Shown: piece by piece, positions 1-9,207 of the stretch
Layout: each line of letters begins with the position of its first letter
How positions within the stretch are numbered: position 1 is the stretch's first letter
Source: Lentisphaeria bacterium
GTDB taxonomy: Bacteria; Verrucomicrobiota; Lentisphaeria; Oligosphaerales; Oligosphaeraceae
DNA: 64,000 nucleotides
Reading direction: 5' to 3'
Assembly: GCA_016287975.1 (NCBI GenBank)
Contig: JAEEXV010000218.1
Coordinates: 1-64,000, forward strand
The notes under the pieces: model-generated
Told to the model about the DNA's origin: nothing
Databases searched by the model: none
What the model saw: only the letters and a program-made list of their open reading frames with translations
Position numbers and translations under genes: made by a program

Positions 1-737
1 AACTGCTCGTCGTCATCGCGATCATCGCGATCCTGGCATCCATGCTGCTGCCGGCGCTCGCCAAGGCACGCGAGAAGGCCCGCACCACCGCCTGCCTCTC
101 CAACATGAAGCAAACCGGCACCTTCTTCGCCATGTACGCCGACGATTCCAACGACTATTTCCCGCCCAACTACGACGGCGACGACGCCGACGCGCAGGGC
201 AACTGGATCTGGATTGCGCATCTGGCCATCATGAAATACGTGAACGTCGAGTGGAACGACCCCAATTCATATCACGGGGCGGGCACCACGCGCGACAAGT
301 CCATCCGCTGCCCGTCGCTCAACACGGCCGTCACGGCCAACGGCTACAGCTTGAAGAACAGCTACGGCTCCAACCAGCGCGTCGGCTCCAACGCCGATTG
401 GGGCTGCAGCCGCACCACCAGACTGGTTCCCGCCAACCGCACCTCCATCTGGTCTGAATCGCCCTCCACCTACCTGATGCTGACCGATTCCGTCCGCAGC
501 AAGACCACCAACCAGTTCGGCGCCCAGTGGCACACCGCCAACGCGCAGAGCAACCTCTATTGCATCCATCTGCGCCACGGCGGCACCGCCAACTGCCTCT
601 TCGCCGACGGACACGCCGCCGCCATGCGCTACAACAACTTCACCTCGGCGGATTCCTCCGGAAAATACGAGATCGGTGGCCAGATGGGCGCCCGCTCCGA
701 CAAGAAGATCAACGTCGTTTTCGCACCCTACAACTGA
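1..737 (+). CDS. Type II secretion-type pseudopilin, 5' truncated by the window edge
   Basis: The frame is open from base 3 and begins inside the hydrophobic pilin helix ([13 protein letters not shown], then [14 protein letters not shown]). The FTLIE start and first codons lie outside the window. Behind the helix is a globular part rich in Asp, Asn and Tyr. Near the C-terminus a His is followed by nine residues and then Asp-Gly-His, the H-X9-DG motif of the prepilin-type proteins common in Planctomycetes and Lentisphaerae. Such proteins are cleaved by prepilin peptidase and assemble in the inner membrane as part of a type II secretion or type IV pilus-like machine. The next gene, for a large exported protein, starts 19 nt downstream, so the two are probably cotranscribed. 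Family assignment is firm; cargo or assembly role is inferred. Confidence 0.9.
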   Translation, partial: LLVVIAIIAILASMLLPALAKAREKARTTACLSNMKQTGTFFAMYADDSNDYFPPNYDGDDADAQGNWIWIAHLAIMKYVNVEWNDPNSYHGAGTTRDKSIRCPSLNTAVTANGYSLKNSYGSNQRVGSNADWGCSRTTRLVPANRTSIWSESPSTYLMLTDSVRSKTTNQFGAQWHTANAQSNLYCIHLRHGGTANCLFADGHAAAMRYNNFTSADSSGKYEIGGQMGARSDKKINVVFAPYN

Positions 738-756
738 TTGGTCTGCCCCTGCCGAC

Positions 757-3738
757 ATGACACGCAGCCTTCTCAGCCTCCTGGTCGCGGCGTCCCTGCC
801 ACTGCTGCCCGCCGAACTGCCCTCCTCCTGGGCGACCTGGCTCTCGCTTGATTTCGAGAACACGGAGTTCTTCTCGCCAGAGCAGAGCGCCGAACGCGGA
901 CGTATCGGCGATTCCACCTGGCGCAATCTGAAGGAACCCGGCAGGATTGTCAAATTCGATGACGCGCACAGCCAAGTGCTCCAGGTGAAGCGCGGCCCCG
1001 TCGGCGGATATGCGATGCTCTTTTGTGGTGTCAAGCCCATCCCCGCAGGCTGCGACTACACGGTGGCCTGCGACCTGAACATGGGACAGGGCGGCAGTAT
1101 CTACGTGGGGATCCATGGCGCCAAGCCCATCGGCGCCATCATGCCCACCGGCGGCGGCTTGCTCAAGGTTCAGCACAACGGCAACTGGAAGCTGACGGAG
1201 ATCCTCCTGCCCACCGACTGGTTCCATGCGGAGATGGCCTTCAAGCCCGCTCAAGGCACCTACGATGTGCATATCACCCTGCCGGACGGCACCGTCCACA
1301 CCGCTGCGGACAACGGCATGGCCACCATCGCCCCCGTCACACTCATCCATGCGGGCAACATCCCGCCCGTCGGCAACAAGGGCTGCGTGGACAATCTTGT
1401 CGTCATCTACAGCCGTCTGATCAGCGCGGAGGGGCGCGAGGACGTGGCACACGCCAAGGACGCGGAAGTCATCGTCACTGCCGGCGACAACAAGCCCCTG
1501 GCGCTGCCCTTCACCTTCACGAAGGAGGTTGGAGACGTCTTTCTCTCCGTGGATCTCAAGCAGCTGGCGGACATCAGCAGCATCGCCTTTTTCGGCAGCG
1601 ATGGCCTCCGCGGACGCGCGACAGGCACGAATGCCGGCGGCCAGCGCGTCCAGCTGGTAACCCCTGTCCAGTGCGTCAAGACCGGCAAGGGAATCCAGGC
1701 CGATTTCGAGCACAGCATCTACGACAAGCTGAAGTTGTCGGTCTCGGGCGAGCCGGGCATGGTGCTGAAGGGCTTTGCCGTCTACCGCCACCAAATCAGC
1801 CGCAATCTGCAGGACAAGGCCTTCACAAAGAAAGTCGAAGGCGATTTCGAGCTGCCGGTCTACGAGGGCGACGGCATCGCCGAATTGCATCTCTTCAACC
1901 GCACCAACGCCCCTGTCGCGGTCACCGTCGCCCTGACGGAGCGCACCTCCGGAAAGGCGGTGCGGGAGGCTCAGGCGCTGGTGCTGCAGCCTGGCAAGAG
2001 CATCGTCCCCATCCCGCTGGAGGCGCTTCCGGCAGGCGAGTACTTCGCGATTGTCCGGGAGAAGTCGGAACGGGGCGCAGGCGGCCAGCTGAAGCGCCTT
2101 CTGCGTCGGCAGCTGACGGCCGAGACGCCTGCCGCCGAGGTCACGCCCTTCTCTGGCGAAAAGATGTTCTTTCCTGACATGCATTACCTGGAGAAGGCAG
2201 ATGGCGTCACCTTCCGGCAGGGTGTCGCGAAGGCCTGCCAAGTCTCGCGCAGCAAGATGACGCCGGATGCGGTCATGCAGCACGGCGAGACCATATACCT
2301 GCATGACGGCAAAGTCTGCATCGGCTTCTTCACCACCGACGGCGGCATGCGAGACGCCACCCGCAAGCGCTATCTGGCCACCGCCGCCCCCGACGCCCTC
2401 ACCCAATGGGAGATCCAGCCCGTCCCCAAGGCCTTCAAGCATCCGGCGCCCCCCTCCGACGTCATGCATCAGAACCGCACGCGAAACATCGACAACCAAC
2501 CCAAACCGGATGCGAAGGGCAATCTGACCTACCGCTACTACGATCCCGCCACGGACGGCCCCGTGAAGCTCATGCAGGTCGAGGTCATGTATATCCCTAT
2601 GGCGCGGCCAAACACCATGGGCTATCGGCCGCCGCCGAGGATCGATGGGCGAGAACTCCCGTCACGCACCACCTGGCTCGTCTGGCACAAAGAACCCGGC
2701 CTCTCGCTTGTCTTGGGCGGAAAGCCATTCCTGGCGGACGGCTATCCTGGCGACTTCGAGGAAGGTAAGGAATCCAACGACAACTTCGTCTCCGGCGGCC
2801 AATTCTTCTCCGAGGACGGCAAGACACTCTTCTACACACGCGGCTGCCTCCTGCGCCGCTATCCCCCGTTCCAGATCCCCTACGAGAATTTTGTCAACTT
2901 CGGACGATTCCTCACCGTCTTCAGCACGACGGACGGCTTCCATTTCAAGCGGACACGCATCTCCCTGCCCGAGAAGGGCGACCCCGTCGGCACGCAGCAC
3001 TACGGCGGCAGTATGTATCTGCTGCCCCGCGGCAACGGACTGCGCATCGGCTACTTCATGCGCTACTTCATTGACGAGCAGCGCTATGGCATCGACCTCA
3101 ACTACTCCTACGACGGCCTCTGCTGGAAACGCTTCCCTGGGCGCGACATCTTCGTGGACAACGGTCCTCTGGGCTCCTGGAATGCCGGCACCATGCACCT
3201 AAGCCGCTTCGCCGTCAATGTGGACGGCAAGACCGTCCATCTGCTGAACTGGTGCAGCAGCGGTTATCATTTCTATCCGGGCATGGACACAGAGGATTCC
3301 CGCGCCAGGATGACCGCCGAAGAGGCGCGCAAGCGCTTTCAGCCGCGCCAAGTGGAGAAATGGCCGTTCTTCCAGCAACTGGGCAGCTACGAGAAACTGG
3401 CGGAGGACATCCGCAACAGCCGCATTAACGTCGGTGTCATGGTCATGCGGCAGGACGGCTTCTTCCGCGCCGAGGCGGGAGATTCGCCCGCTGAAATCGT
3501 CACGAAGAAAGTCACGGCGTCTGGCAAGCTGGGTGTCAACATCCAGATCGCCGAGGGTGGCCAGGCGACGGTCGAGTTGCTGGACGCTGCCGACAGGCCT
3601 ATCGCAGGATACAGGAAAACCTTCGGCGCCCTCGACGCCATCGACGAACCCGTTTTCGACAAGTTGCCGGCAGGTCGCTTCAAGGTGAAACTCATTATGC
3701 AGAACGCGACGCTCTATACGCTGAACTTCAACCGATAG
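757..3738 (+). CDS. Large exported protein of unknown function, possibly glycan-active
   Basis: The 993-residue product starts with Met-Thr-Arg and a hydrophobic stretch ending near Ala-Glu-Leu, a good signal peptide, which is why this ATG is chosen over an in-frame upstream codon inside the pseudopilin gene. Residues from about 25 to 240 look like a concanavalin-type beta-sandwich (many Gly, Asp and aromatic residues). The centre, around residues 480-860, is Trp, Tyr and Gly rich, with phrases such as FFTTDGG and FSTTDGFHFK that resemble beta-propeller (sialidase/GH43/BNR-like) blades. The last 100 residues look like a small beta domain. I do not recognise a named family with certainty. Its place directly behind a pseudopilin matches four other such pairs in this window. 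A polysaccharide-binding or hydrolytic role is inference. Confidence 0.75.
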   Translation: MTRSLLSLLVAASLPLLPAELPSSWATWLSLDFENTEFFSPEQSAERGRIGDSTWRNLKEPGRIVKFDDAHSQVLQVKRGPVGGYAMLFCGVKPIPAGCDYTVACDLNMGQGGSIYVGIHGAKPIGAIMPTGGGLLKVQHNGNWKLTEILLPTDWFHAEMAFKPAQGTYDVHITLPDGTVHTAADNGMATIAPVTLIHAGNIPPVGNKGCVDNLVVIYSRLISAEGREDVAHAKDAEVIVTAGDNKPLALPFTFTKEVGDVFLSVDLKQLADISSIAFFGSDGLRGRATGTNAGGQRVQLVTPVQCVKTGKGIQADFEHSIYDKLKLSVSGEPGMVLKGFAVYRHQISRNLQDKAFTKKVEGDFELPVYEGDGIAELHLFNRTNAPVAVTVALTERTSGKAVREAQALVLQPGKSIVPIPLEALPAGEYFAIVREKSERGAGGQLKRLLRRQLTAETPAAEVTPFSGEKMFFPDMHYLEKADGVTFRQGVAKACQVSRSKMTPDAVMQHGETIYLHDGKVCIGFFTTDGGMRDATRKRYLATAAPDALTQWEIQPVPKAFKHPAPPSDVMHQNRTRNIDNQPKPDAKGNLTYRYYDPATDGPVKLMQVEVMYIPMARPNTMGYRPPPRIDGRELPSRTTWLVWHKEPGLSLVLGGKPFLADGYPGDFEEGKESNDNFVSGGQFFSEDGKTLFYTRGCLLRRYPPFQIPYENFVNFGRFLTVFSTTDGFHFKRTRISLPEKGDPVGTQHYGGSMYLLPRGNGLRIGYFMRYFIDEQRYGIDLNYSYDGLCWKRFPGRDIFVDNGPLGSWNAGTMHLSRFAVNVDGKTVHLLNWCSSGYHFYPGMDTEDSRARMTAEEARKRFQPRQVEKWPFFQQLGSYEKLAEDIRNSRINVGVMVMRQDGFFRAEAGDSPAEIVTKKVTASGKLGVNIQIAEGGQATVELLDAADRPIAGYRKTFGALDAIDEPVFDKLPAGRFKVKLIMQNATLYTLNFNR

Positions 3739-3754
3739 GTTATCGAACCCCGAA

Positions 3755-3782
3755 GGTAACTGTTCAGAAGAGAGTGGTGCTG
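3755..3782. repeat. Solo end of the 163-bp inverted-repeat element
   Basis: These 28 bases are identical to 17874-17901, the left end of a 163-bp element with 14-bp terminal inverted repeats. No matching right end is visible nearby, so this looks like a partial or decayed copy. It lies in the 128-bp gap between two convergent genes. Confidence 0.75.
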
Positions 3783-3866
3783 TCGCGCGCCGATTCCATT
3801 CACTCCTTTCTGCACGTCGTCGGCAAAGTCGGCTCGGAAGGCCTGCGCCTTTGGAAAACTCCTAAC

Positions 3867-4982
3867 TCAGAGATGGATGACTTGATTCCAGAGCTGTTGG
3901 GTGAAGCGGTCGCGGAAGGCGGATTTGCAGGCGCAGTCGGGGTGGGAGAAGGGGCGGCTGGCCTCGGTGCCGAGGCGGGAATATTCGTTGAGGGCCTCGC
4001 TGCCCATCGGGACGAAGCGGTGCCAGATGCCGTCGGCGTGGACGTCGGCGACCAGGTAGCCTGCGGGGAAGTGGGAGGTCTGGGGGGTGTTCAACTGCAC
4101 GAGCGACCCGATGCGCACCTCGCTGGCGATGTTCTTGTGGCCGACATAGAGGACGCCATGGCATTGCGCGAGTTTCCGTAGGATGGCCTGCGCGCCAGGG
4201 GTGTCGGCGTCGGCGATGGCGCGGTTGGCGTCGGGGATCCAGGCGTCGGGCCAGAGCTGGCAGTGGGTGAAGGCGATGAGGGGGATTTCCAGGTCGATGG
4301 CGTGGGCGGCGGCGTGGTTCCAGGGCTTGTCGAGGATGGCGTCGCCAGTGTCGAGCGCGACCAGCTGGAAGCCGCGGTAGGACTTGTGCCAGGCGCCGAT
4401 GCCGAAGAGTTGCTGGAAACGGTGCTCGACATCCTTTTCGAGGTCGTGGTTGCCAGGGGTGAGATAGTAGGGGACGGTGGTCTCGGCGAGGATGCCTGCG
4501 GCCAGGTCGTATTCCTCGGGGCGCCCCTCGTCGGTGACGTCGCCAGGCATCAGGATGAGGTCGCACTGGTCCGCCTGGATGCCGCGCAGCGCCAGGTGAA
4601 GGAGGTCGCCGCTCTCGGGATGCAGGCGTCCGTAGACATCCATCGCGCGGCAGGATACGTGCGGGTCGGCGAGGATCGCCATGCGGAAGAGCAGCGGGCG
4701 CCGCGGGCGGGGGAGGGTGCGGAACGGGAGGTCGCACGAATCCTCGCCGACCGTCACGGTGAGCGTATAGTCCGTCTCGGGCTCCAGGCCGCCGAAGCGG
4801 ATGACTCCCGCGCGGTTGTTGCCGCGGACCTCCTGAAGCCGCGGTTCTCCCGCGCCGACAAGCCGCGCCTGCACGACTGGCGCGCACTGCGGCAGCCCGA
4901 AGCGAGCCTGCACGAAGTCGCAGGTCACGCTCTGAACCGAAATCCAACTCTCAAGACAATGGCCGAAGGACGGGGAAGGCAT
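3867..4982 (-). CDS. Calcineurin-like metallophosphoesterase
   Basis: The 371-residue protein has the metallophosphoesterase metal-binding set: Asp-Pro-His near residue 106, Gly-Asp at 147-148, Gly-Asn-His-Asp at 177-180, a later Thr-His near 231 and Gly-His near 270. These residues would bind two metal ions that activate water for phosphomonoester or phosphodiester hydrolysis. Residues 35-90 form a fibronectin type III-like beta domain (LEPETDYTLTVTVG), as in purple acid phosphatase-like proteins. I see no convincing signal peptide, so its location is uncertain. It is the last gene of a minus-strand run that begins with the pseudopilin at 7238. The space upstream of its start is filled with short repeats and no clear ribosome binding site is visible. 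The substrate is unknown. Confidence 0.88.
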   Translation of the reverse strand: MPSPSFGHCLESWISVQSVTCDFVQARFGLPQCAPVVQARLVGAGEPRLQEVRGNNRAGVIRFGGLEPETDYTLTVTVGEDSCDLPFRTLPRPRRPLLFRMAILADPHVSCRAMDVYGRLHPESGDLLHLALRGIQADQCDLILMPGDVTDEGRPEEYDLAAGILAETTVPYYLTPGNHDLEKDVEHRFQQLFGIGAWHKSYRGFQLVALDTGDAILDKPWNHAAAHAIDLEIPLIAFTHCQLWPDAWIPDANRAIADADTPGAQAILRKLAQCHGVLYVGHKNIASEVRIGSLVQLNTPQTSHFPAGYLVADVHADGIWHRFVPMGSEALNEYSRLGTEASRPFSHPDCACKSAFRDRFTQQLWNQVIHL

Positions 4983-4984
4983 GG

Positions 4985-5143
4985 CGGGAAAGGCAGGGAT
5001 TCAAGGGATCAAAGGGATTCAAGGGATGTGCTGGTGAGAAAAGGAAGGGATAAAAGGGATGGGATGGCGGGAATTCGGAATCCCTTAGGTCCCTTTGGTC
5101 CCTTAGGTCCCTTAGGTCCCTTTGGTCCCTTAGGTCCCTTTGG
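4985..5143. repeat. Intergenic repeat block: AAGGGAT-type repeats facing seven 9-bp TCCCTTAGG/TCCCTTTGG units
   Basis: Bases 5081-5143 are exactly seven 9-bp units alternating TCCCTTAGG and TCCCTTTGG, and the last unit abuts the stop codon of the gene at 5144. Bases about 4990-5065 hold the opposite-sense motif (AAGGGAT, AAAGGGAT), so the transcript could fold into a long imperfect hairpin. On the minus strand the units read GGGACCTAA and GGGACCAAA, related to the GGGAC repeats at 19721, 45087 and 57424. Confidence 0.9.
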
Positions 5144-6520
5144 TTATTCGATGATGTACACGTGCACGCCGAATGGCGTGAACTGGTCGGTGAACTTGCC
5201 GTTGGCGAGGGGGACAGGGCGTCCTGCGAGGGCCTCGGTCATGGCCTTGGGCTGGAAGGGCAGGGCGAGGGTGAAGGTGGCCGAGAGGGGGGTGCACTGG
5301 TTGTTGACGGCGAGGAGCATCCACTTGCCGTTGGCGGCCTTGCGGAGGCAGTGGCTGACGTCGGGCACGAAGTCCATGACGGTCATGGTGCCGCCGTGTT
5401 CCTTGTCGTCGTTCAGGAGTTTGTCGCGCTTGACGAACTTCTTAAGATAATCCGCCGTGGCGGTGTCGCGGTCGCTCTTGACGAGTTCGTCGTGCCATTC
5501 GCCGAGGAAGTATTCCTGGAAGCGGGCGAGTTCGCGCAGGGCGGGGTAGACGACGTTGTCGCGGTGCTTCTGGGATGCGCGGTTGAGGCGCCAGGCGATG
5601 ATGCCCATGGCGCCGCGCGTGATGGGGGCGAAGAAGAGGTAGCGCTGTTCGGCGCGGGTGGCGAAGGTCCAGGTGCCCTTGAGGATGTCGAAGCAGGGCG
5701 GCATGTAGATGGCGGTGCGGCCGCCGCCTGCGTGGCGGGCGGCGGTCACCATGCGCGCGGCGTCGAAGGAGACCTCGTAGAGCGGCCCCGAGAACTCGGG
5801 GGCGTTCTCCGTCTTGGCGCGCGGATACTGGTCGGCGATGAGGACGTCGTAGATCGGCGCGACGTCCTTGTAGGTGCCCCACCAGGCGATGATGGGCATC
5901 CAGAGGGCGCCTGGGTGGTGCTTCTGGGTGAATGGCCTGAGCCAGCCGAGCCACTGGTTGAGTGCGGGGCCGATGCCGCTGTCGATGTTCTGCTCCTTGC
6001 GGCAGGTCCGGAAGTAGTTGGTGAAGGTGTTCTCGGGTTCGTCGATGGAGTAGCCGATGATGTTCGGGTATTTGGAGAGGGCCTGCATCGCCTCCGCGAG
6101 GAAGGCCTGGCGCTTGGCGAGCGTCTCCTTGGTGAGCGGCTTCCACTTGCGGCGGGAACTGCCCGTGAGTTCGGGGGCGGCCTCGGCGTAGAAGTCGCCG
6201 CAGAGGTTGATGATCAGCGCAATCTTCGCGAACTCGGCGTCGCCCTTGCGCTTCTCGAAGGCCTTGACGATGTGCGAATAGCCTGGATACATCTTGTCTC
6301 CAGGCAGCCCCAGGTTGCCGAAGAAGGCGATGTTCACGCCGCATTTGTAGAGTTCGGGGTCGACGTCCCCCAGGCGCACCTTCGCGTCCCGCCGCGCCAG
6401 GTCGTAGACGCCGATCGGGAAGAATGGCTTGCCGTGGAACTTCAACGGCGGCAGTTGCTTCACGGGGGCGGCGAACAGCGCCAGCGCGGACAGCAGCAGG
6501 ATGGGAAGCAGTGTTTTCAT
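5144..6520 (-). CDS. Exported TIM-barrel glycosidase-like protein
   Basis: The 458-residue protein has a clear N-terminal signal peptide (about residues 1-18, ending Ala-Ala-Pro). The mature part opens with GKPFFPIGVYD, typical of the first strand of clan GH-A-like barrels. A Ser-Ile-Asp-Glu-Pro-Glu-Asn segment at residues 159-164 is placed where such enzymes carry an acid residue, and IADQYP follows on a later strand. The last 80 residues look like a beta-sandwich accessory domain. It starts 16 nt after the upstream pseudopilin gene and is probably cotranscribed with it. I cannot name the glycoside hydrolase family or substrate, and loss of catalytic activity is possible. Confidence 0.78.
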   Translation of the reverse strand: MKTLLPILLLSALALFAAPVKQLPPLKFHGKPFFPIGVYDLARRDAKVRLGDVDPELYKCGVNIAFFGNLGLPGDKMYPGYSHIVKAFEKRKGDAEFAKIALIINLCGDFYAEAAPELTGSSRRKWKPLTKETLAKRQAFLAEAMQALSKYPNIIGYSIDEPENTFTNYFRTCRKEQNIDSGIGPALNQWLGWLRPFTQKHHPGALWMPIIAWWGTYKDVAPIYDVLIADQYPRAKTENAPEFSGPLYEVSFDAARMVTAARHAGGGRTAIYMPPCFDILKGTWTFATRAEQRYLFFAPITRGAMGIIAWRLNRASQKHRDNVVYPALRELARFQEYFLGEWHDELVKSDRDTATADYLKKFVKRDKLLNDDKEHGGTMTVMDFVPDVSHCLRKAANGKWMLLAVNNQCTPLSATFTLALPFQPKAMTEALAGRPVPLANGKFTDQFTPFGVHVYIIE

Positions 6521-6536
6521 GGCGGGGTGGCGGGGA

Positions 6537-7238
6537 TTAGAGTTTGTCCCAGAAGGTCTGGCGGATGCGCGCCTGGTTGGTCTGGGCGTTCACGGCGGCG
6601 TTGATGTCGGCGGTGCGGACGGAGCCGCCGAGGTTGAGGCAGTTCATGGTGCGGCGGTGCGTGAAGTAGCGCTTGTTCGCCGTGTTCATGTATTTGGGAT
6701 ACATGTCGAAGTAGAAGACGCGGTAGCCTGCGTCGCGGCTGAGGCGGAGGCGGGGTTCGCAGGGTTCGCCGGAGGTGTAGGCGGCGGTGCCTGCGCCCAT
6801 GCCCTCGTTGTACAGCCAGACGTAGTAGCTCATGGAGCTGCTTTCGTATTTCCAGCCCGTCGTCGCGCTGCCAGAGTAGGAGCCCAGGTCGGCGGGGCAG
6901 CGGAAATAGCGCTCGTAGGTGGCGCGGCGGTTGGGGTCGTTGTCGACGCCTGGGGTGTAGGGGCCGAGGTATCCGCTGGTGAGGAGAATGTGGGTGAAGC
7001 AGGCCTTGGAGGCGATGGAGTTGCCCTGCTCGGCGAGTTTTTCGGTGACGGGCAGCCAGTCCATCCAGTCCTGCGCGTAGAGGGCGCAGATGAGGCCGAC
7101 CTGCTTCATCTTGTTGGTGCAGCTGACCTGCTTGGCCTTCTCGCGCGCCTGCGAAAGCGCGGGCAGCAGCATGGAGGCGAGAATCGCGATGATGGCGATG
7201 ACGACGAGGAGTTCGATGAGCGTGAAGGAACGTCGCAT
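6537..7238 (-). CDS. Type II secretion-type pseudopilin
   Basis: The 233-residue protein starts MRRS followed by [18 protein letters not shown], the prepilin signature, and then the [13 protein letters not shown] amphipathic continuation. The start at 7238 is supported by a GGAG ribosome binding site about nine bases upstream and by the very short leader normal for prepilins; an upstream in-frame ATG would overlap the LacI gene. The residue before the cleavage point is Ser, not Gly. The C-terminal motif is degenerate: His, nine residues, then Gly-Gly in place of Asp-Gly. It would be an inner-membrane pseudopilin processed by prepilin peptidase. It directly precedes the exported barrel protein (16-nt gap) and follows a LacI-type regulator. 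Confidence 0.92.
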   Translation of the reverse strand: MRRSFTLIELLVVIAIIAILASMLLPALSQAREKAKQVSCTNKMKQVGLICALYAQDWMDWLPVTEKLAEQGNSIASKACFTHILLTSGYLGPYTPGVDNDPNRRATYERYFRCPADLGSYSGSATTGWKYESSSMSYYVWLYNEGMGAGTAAYTSGEPCEPRLRLSRDAGYRVFYFDMYPKYMNTANKRYFTHRRTMNCLNLGGSVRTADINAAVNAQTNQARIRQTFWDKL

Positions 7239-7281
7239 GGTTGGTTCTCCGGTTGGGGGTTGGGTTATGGAATGGATTGGG

Positions 7282-8283
7282 CTACAAATCAAAGTCTGAT
7301 GTCGCGGAGGCGGGCGTGGGCGGCCGATTGGCGGATGTCACGGGCAGCAGCACCTCGCGGCCTTCGGCGCGACCCGCGATCAGTTCCAGCAGGAGTTGCC
7401 AGCCCTGCGCGCCGATGGCCCGCGAATCCTGCTGCCAGAGGTCGCCGGCGCGCAGGGCTGCGGGCTGCGGGTCGAAGCCGCTGAAATGGAAGTCGTGTTC
7501 CAGGGCGAGGCCGAGGGTTTGCGCGGTGTCGAGGAGGTAATGTCCGGAGCCGCCGTTGACCAGGAAGCCGTCATGGCGCAGGGGGCGGCGGAGGAGTTCC
7601 ATCGCCTGTGCGCGCAGATCGTACTCCATTTCGGCGGTCTCCAGGCACACGCCGTCGGCGGCGAGGCGCGCGGCCTCGGCGCGGGCGGGTTCGGCCAGTT
7701 CGCGCCCCGCGTCCTGCGAGTGTGGCTTGTTGAGGAAGAGGATGCGGCGGCAGCCCTTGCGGCAGAGGCCGTCGAGGGCGTCCCGGAGCCAGCGCTTGAG
7801 GTCGGAACGCACGCAGCCGACCTTGGCGGAGACGGGGTATTCGCGGTTGAGGACGACCATCGGGAGCCCCTGCGCAGCCAATTGGTCGAGGGCGTCCCGC
7901 CGCGAGGCCAGGCCGAGCACCAGCACGCCGTCCTGGCGGCGCTCGGCGAGGCGGTCGAAGAGGCGCCTGCCCGCGCCGAAGAAGACGCTGACGTTGTATT
8001 CGGAGGCCTCCGCGGCGGTTGTGATGCCGTGGAAGATGCCCAGCAGATGCTGGGAGATGTTCTGCGCGCAGTGGGCCGGCAGCACCAGCGCCACATTGTA
8101 CGAGCACTGACGCGACAGCGCCTTCCCGATGATGCTCGGGCGGTAGCCGAGCCGTTTCGCCGCGTCCCGCACGCGGGTGCGCGTCTCCTCCGAAATCAGA
8201 TGCTCGCGCTCGGGCGAGAATACGTACGACACCGTCGTCTTGCTCACCCCGACGGCGTCCGCGATGTCCTGTGCACGTACCAT
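7282..8283 (-). CDS. LacI-family transcriptional regulator
   Basis: The 333-residue protein begins with a LacI-type helix-turn-helix and hinge ([18 protein letters not shown], then [14 protein letters not shown], residues 4-60). A periplasmic-binding-protein-like sensor domain follows, with the usual effector-pocket phrases ([35 protein letters not shown]). Such proteins bind palindromic operators with a central CpG and release them on binding a sugar or sugar phosphate. Two matching 14-bp sites lie 42 and 86 bp upstream of its start (8325-8338 and 8369-8382), so it probably represses itself and the pseudopilin module behind it, whose start is 43 nt beyond its stop codon. The effector cannot be read from the sequence. 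Confidence 0.93.
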   Translation of the reverse strand: MVRAQDIADAVGVSKTTVSYVFSPEREHLISEETRTRVRDAAKRLGYRPSIIGKALSRQCSYNVALVLPAHCAQNISQHLLGIFHGITTAAEASEYNVSVFFGAGRRLFDRLAERRQDGVLVLGLASRRDALDQLAAQGLPMVVLNREYPVSAKVGCVRSDLKRWLRDALDGLCRKGCRRILFLNKPHSQDAGRELAEPARAEAARLAADGVCLETAEMEYDLRAQAMELLRRPLRHDGFLVNGGSGHYLLDTAQTLGLALEHDFHFSGFDPQPAALRAGDLWQQDSRAIGAQGWQLLLELIAGRAEGREVLLPVTSANRPPTPASATSDFDL

Positions 8284-8324
8284 GTGAAACCCAACTCCCT
8301 GCAGATGCGGTGACTCCTCCTCAG

Positions 8325-8338
8325 TTGAACCGCGTCAA
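8325..8338. promoter_or_regulatory. Candidate LacI-family operator, copy 1
   Basis: TTGAACCGCGTCAA is an imperfect palindrome with TTGA and TCAA ends and a central CG, the pattern of LacI-family operators. It lies upstream of the LacI-type gene and is repeated exactly 44 bp away, about four helical turns, so both sites would face the same side of the DNA. Confidence 0.65.
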
Positions 8339-8368
8339 TAAAATAATCGCGCTTCCTGAAAAGTCAAA

Positions 8369-8382
8369 TTGAACCGCGTCAA
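8369..8382. promoter_or_regulatory. Candidate LacI-family operator, copy 2
   Basis: Second identical copy of TTGAACCGCGTCAA in the gap between the LacI-type gene and the end of the upstream operon. The identity extends two further bases on the 3' side (TA). The pair could allow cooperative binding or a small loop over the regulator's promoter. Confidence 0.65.
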
Positions 8383-8436
8383 TATGGGGCTGCGAGACAG
8401 TTTTTTCAGGCGTGATGCGGGGCTGGACTGCTTTTA

Positions 8437-9207
8437 CTATCGAATTGTCTGGAGGTCCAGCGTTCCGTCGAACTCCAGTACCGTGGAATTGGAATCCCAG
8501 GTGTGGCGCCAGGCTCCGAAGTTCAGGAATACGGGATAGCAGAAACTGGGACGGAGGCCGGCGATGACGCGTGGTGCCTTGACGGTGACGAGGAACTCCG
8601 GCGCCTCCAGGGTGATGCTTCCCCTGGCGTCCCAGGTGCGCGTTGCCCAGCGGTCCGTCTTGCCCCCGAGATCGAAGGACTCGGTCTTCCCGGTGGCGGT
8701 GATGCGCCGGAACGAATGCTCGTACAGCCAGCCCGGGCAGCCGCTGCAATAGATGAACACGGCCTTGCCGCGGGGTTTTCGGAGACGGCAATGGATGCGG
8801 ATGACGTGGGAATCCCGGCGGAACTCATAGCGGTAGGTCGCACTGACTTCCGGGAAGGGCGTGATGGTGGTCGATTGGTTGTTCCAGAAGCCCCCGCGCA
8901 GTTCGATGACGAATGCGTCCGCGTCATTGCGAAGCACGGTACTTTCCGCCCACCGCTCCTGGCTCAAGTAGAAGAACTTGTTTTTCGTCTCGCCGCGGAG
9001 GGCGTCCTGGAAGACGATGGCTCCGGCGGAGCGATTGTCCCGGAAGCGGAAGCAGCCGGGGTTCATGCTGCCCTCGACGAAGGTGCATTGCCAGAAATCA
9101 GTGTTGACCGTCCAGCTTCGGGCAAGAGGGTCGAAGCGCCCCATCTCCGCGGCGGGCGCGGCGACGGCGGCGAGCAACAGACAGATGCTGATGAAGAAAC
9201 GTTTCAT
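8437..9207 (-). CDS. Exported protein of unknown function (256 aa)
   Basis: The product starts [21 protein letters not shown], a strong signal peptide with cleavage expected after Ala-Pro-Ala-Ala. The mature part is rich in aromatic and beta-forming residues (FWQCTFVEGSMNPG, RYEFRRDSHVIRIHCRL, GSITLEAPEFLV) and looks like one all-beta domain, similar in feel to the large sandwich domains of lyases and carbohydrate-active proteins, but I do not recognise a family. The ATG overlaps the stop codon of the upstream 1619-residue gene in an ATGA, which fixes the start and implies translational coupling. It is the last gene of the operon led by the pseudopilin at 14821. Confidence 0.8.
   Translation of the reverse strand: MKRFFISICLLLAAVAAPAAEMGRFDPLARSWTVNTDFWQCTFVEGSMNPGCFRFRDNRSAGAIVFQDALRGETKNKFFYLSQERWAESTVLRNDADAFVIELRGGFWNNQSTTITPFPEVSATYRYEFRRDSHVIRIHCRLRKPRGKAVFIYCSGCPGWLYEHSFRRITATGKTESFDLGGKTDRWATRTWDARGSITLEAPEFLVTVKAPRVIAGLRPSFCYPVFLNFGAWRHTWDSNSTVLEFDGTLDLQTIR

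Noticed and set aside
5081..5143. Collagen-like Gly-Pro-Leu/Phe peptide encoded by the repeat block
   Set aside because: It arises only from translating 9-bp units, has no own start and would merge into an antisense frame.
5144..6604. Long plus-strand open frame opposite the exported barrel gene
   Set aside because: It mirrors the codon structure of the real gene and begins in repeats; its Gly/Ala/Val/Glu-rich product looks like a G+C artefact.
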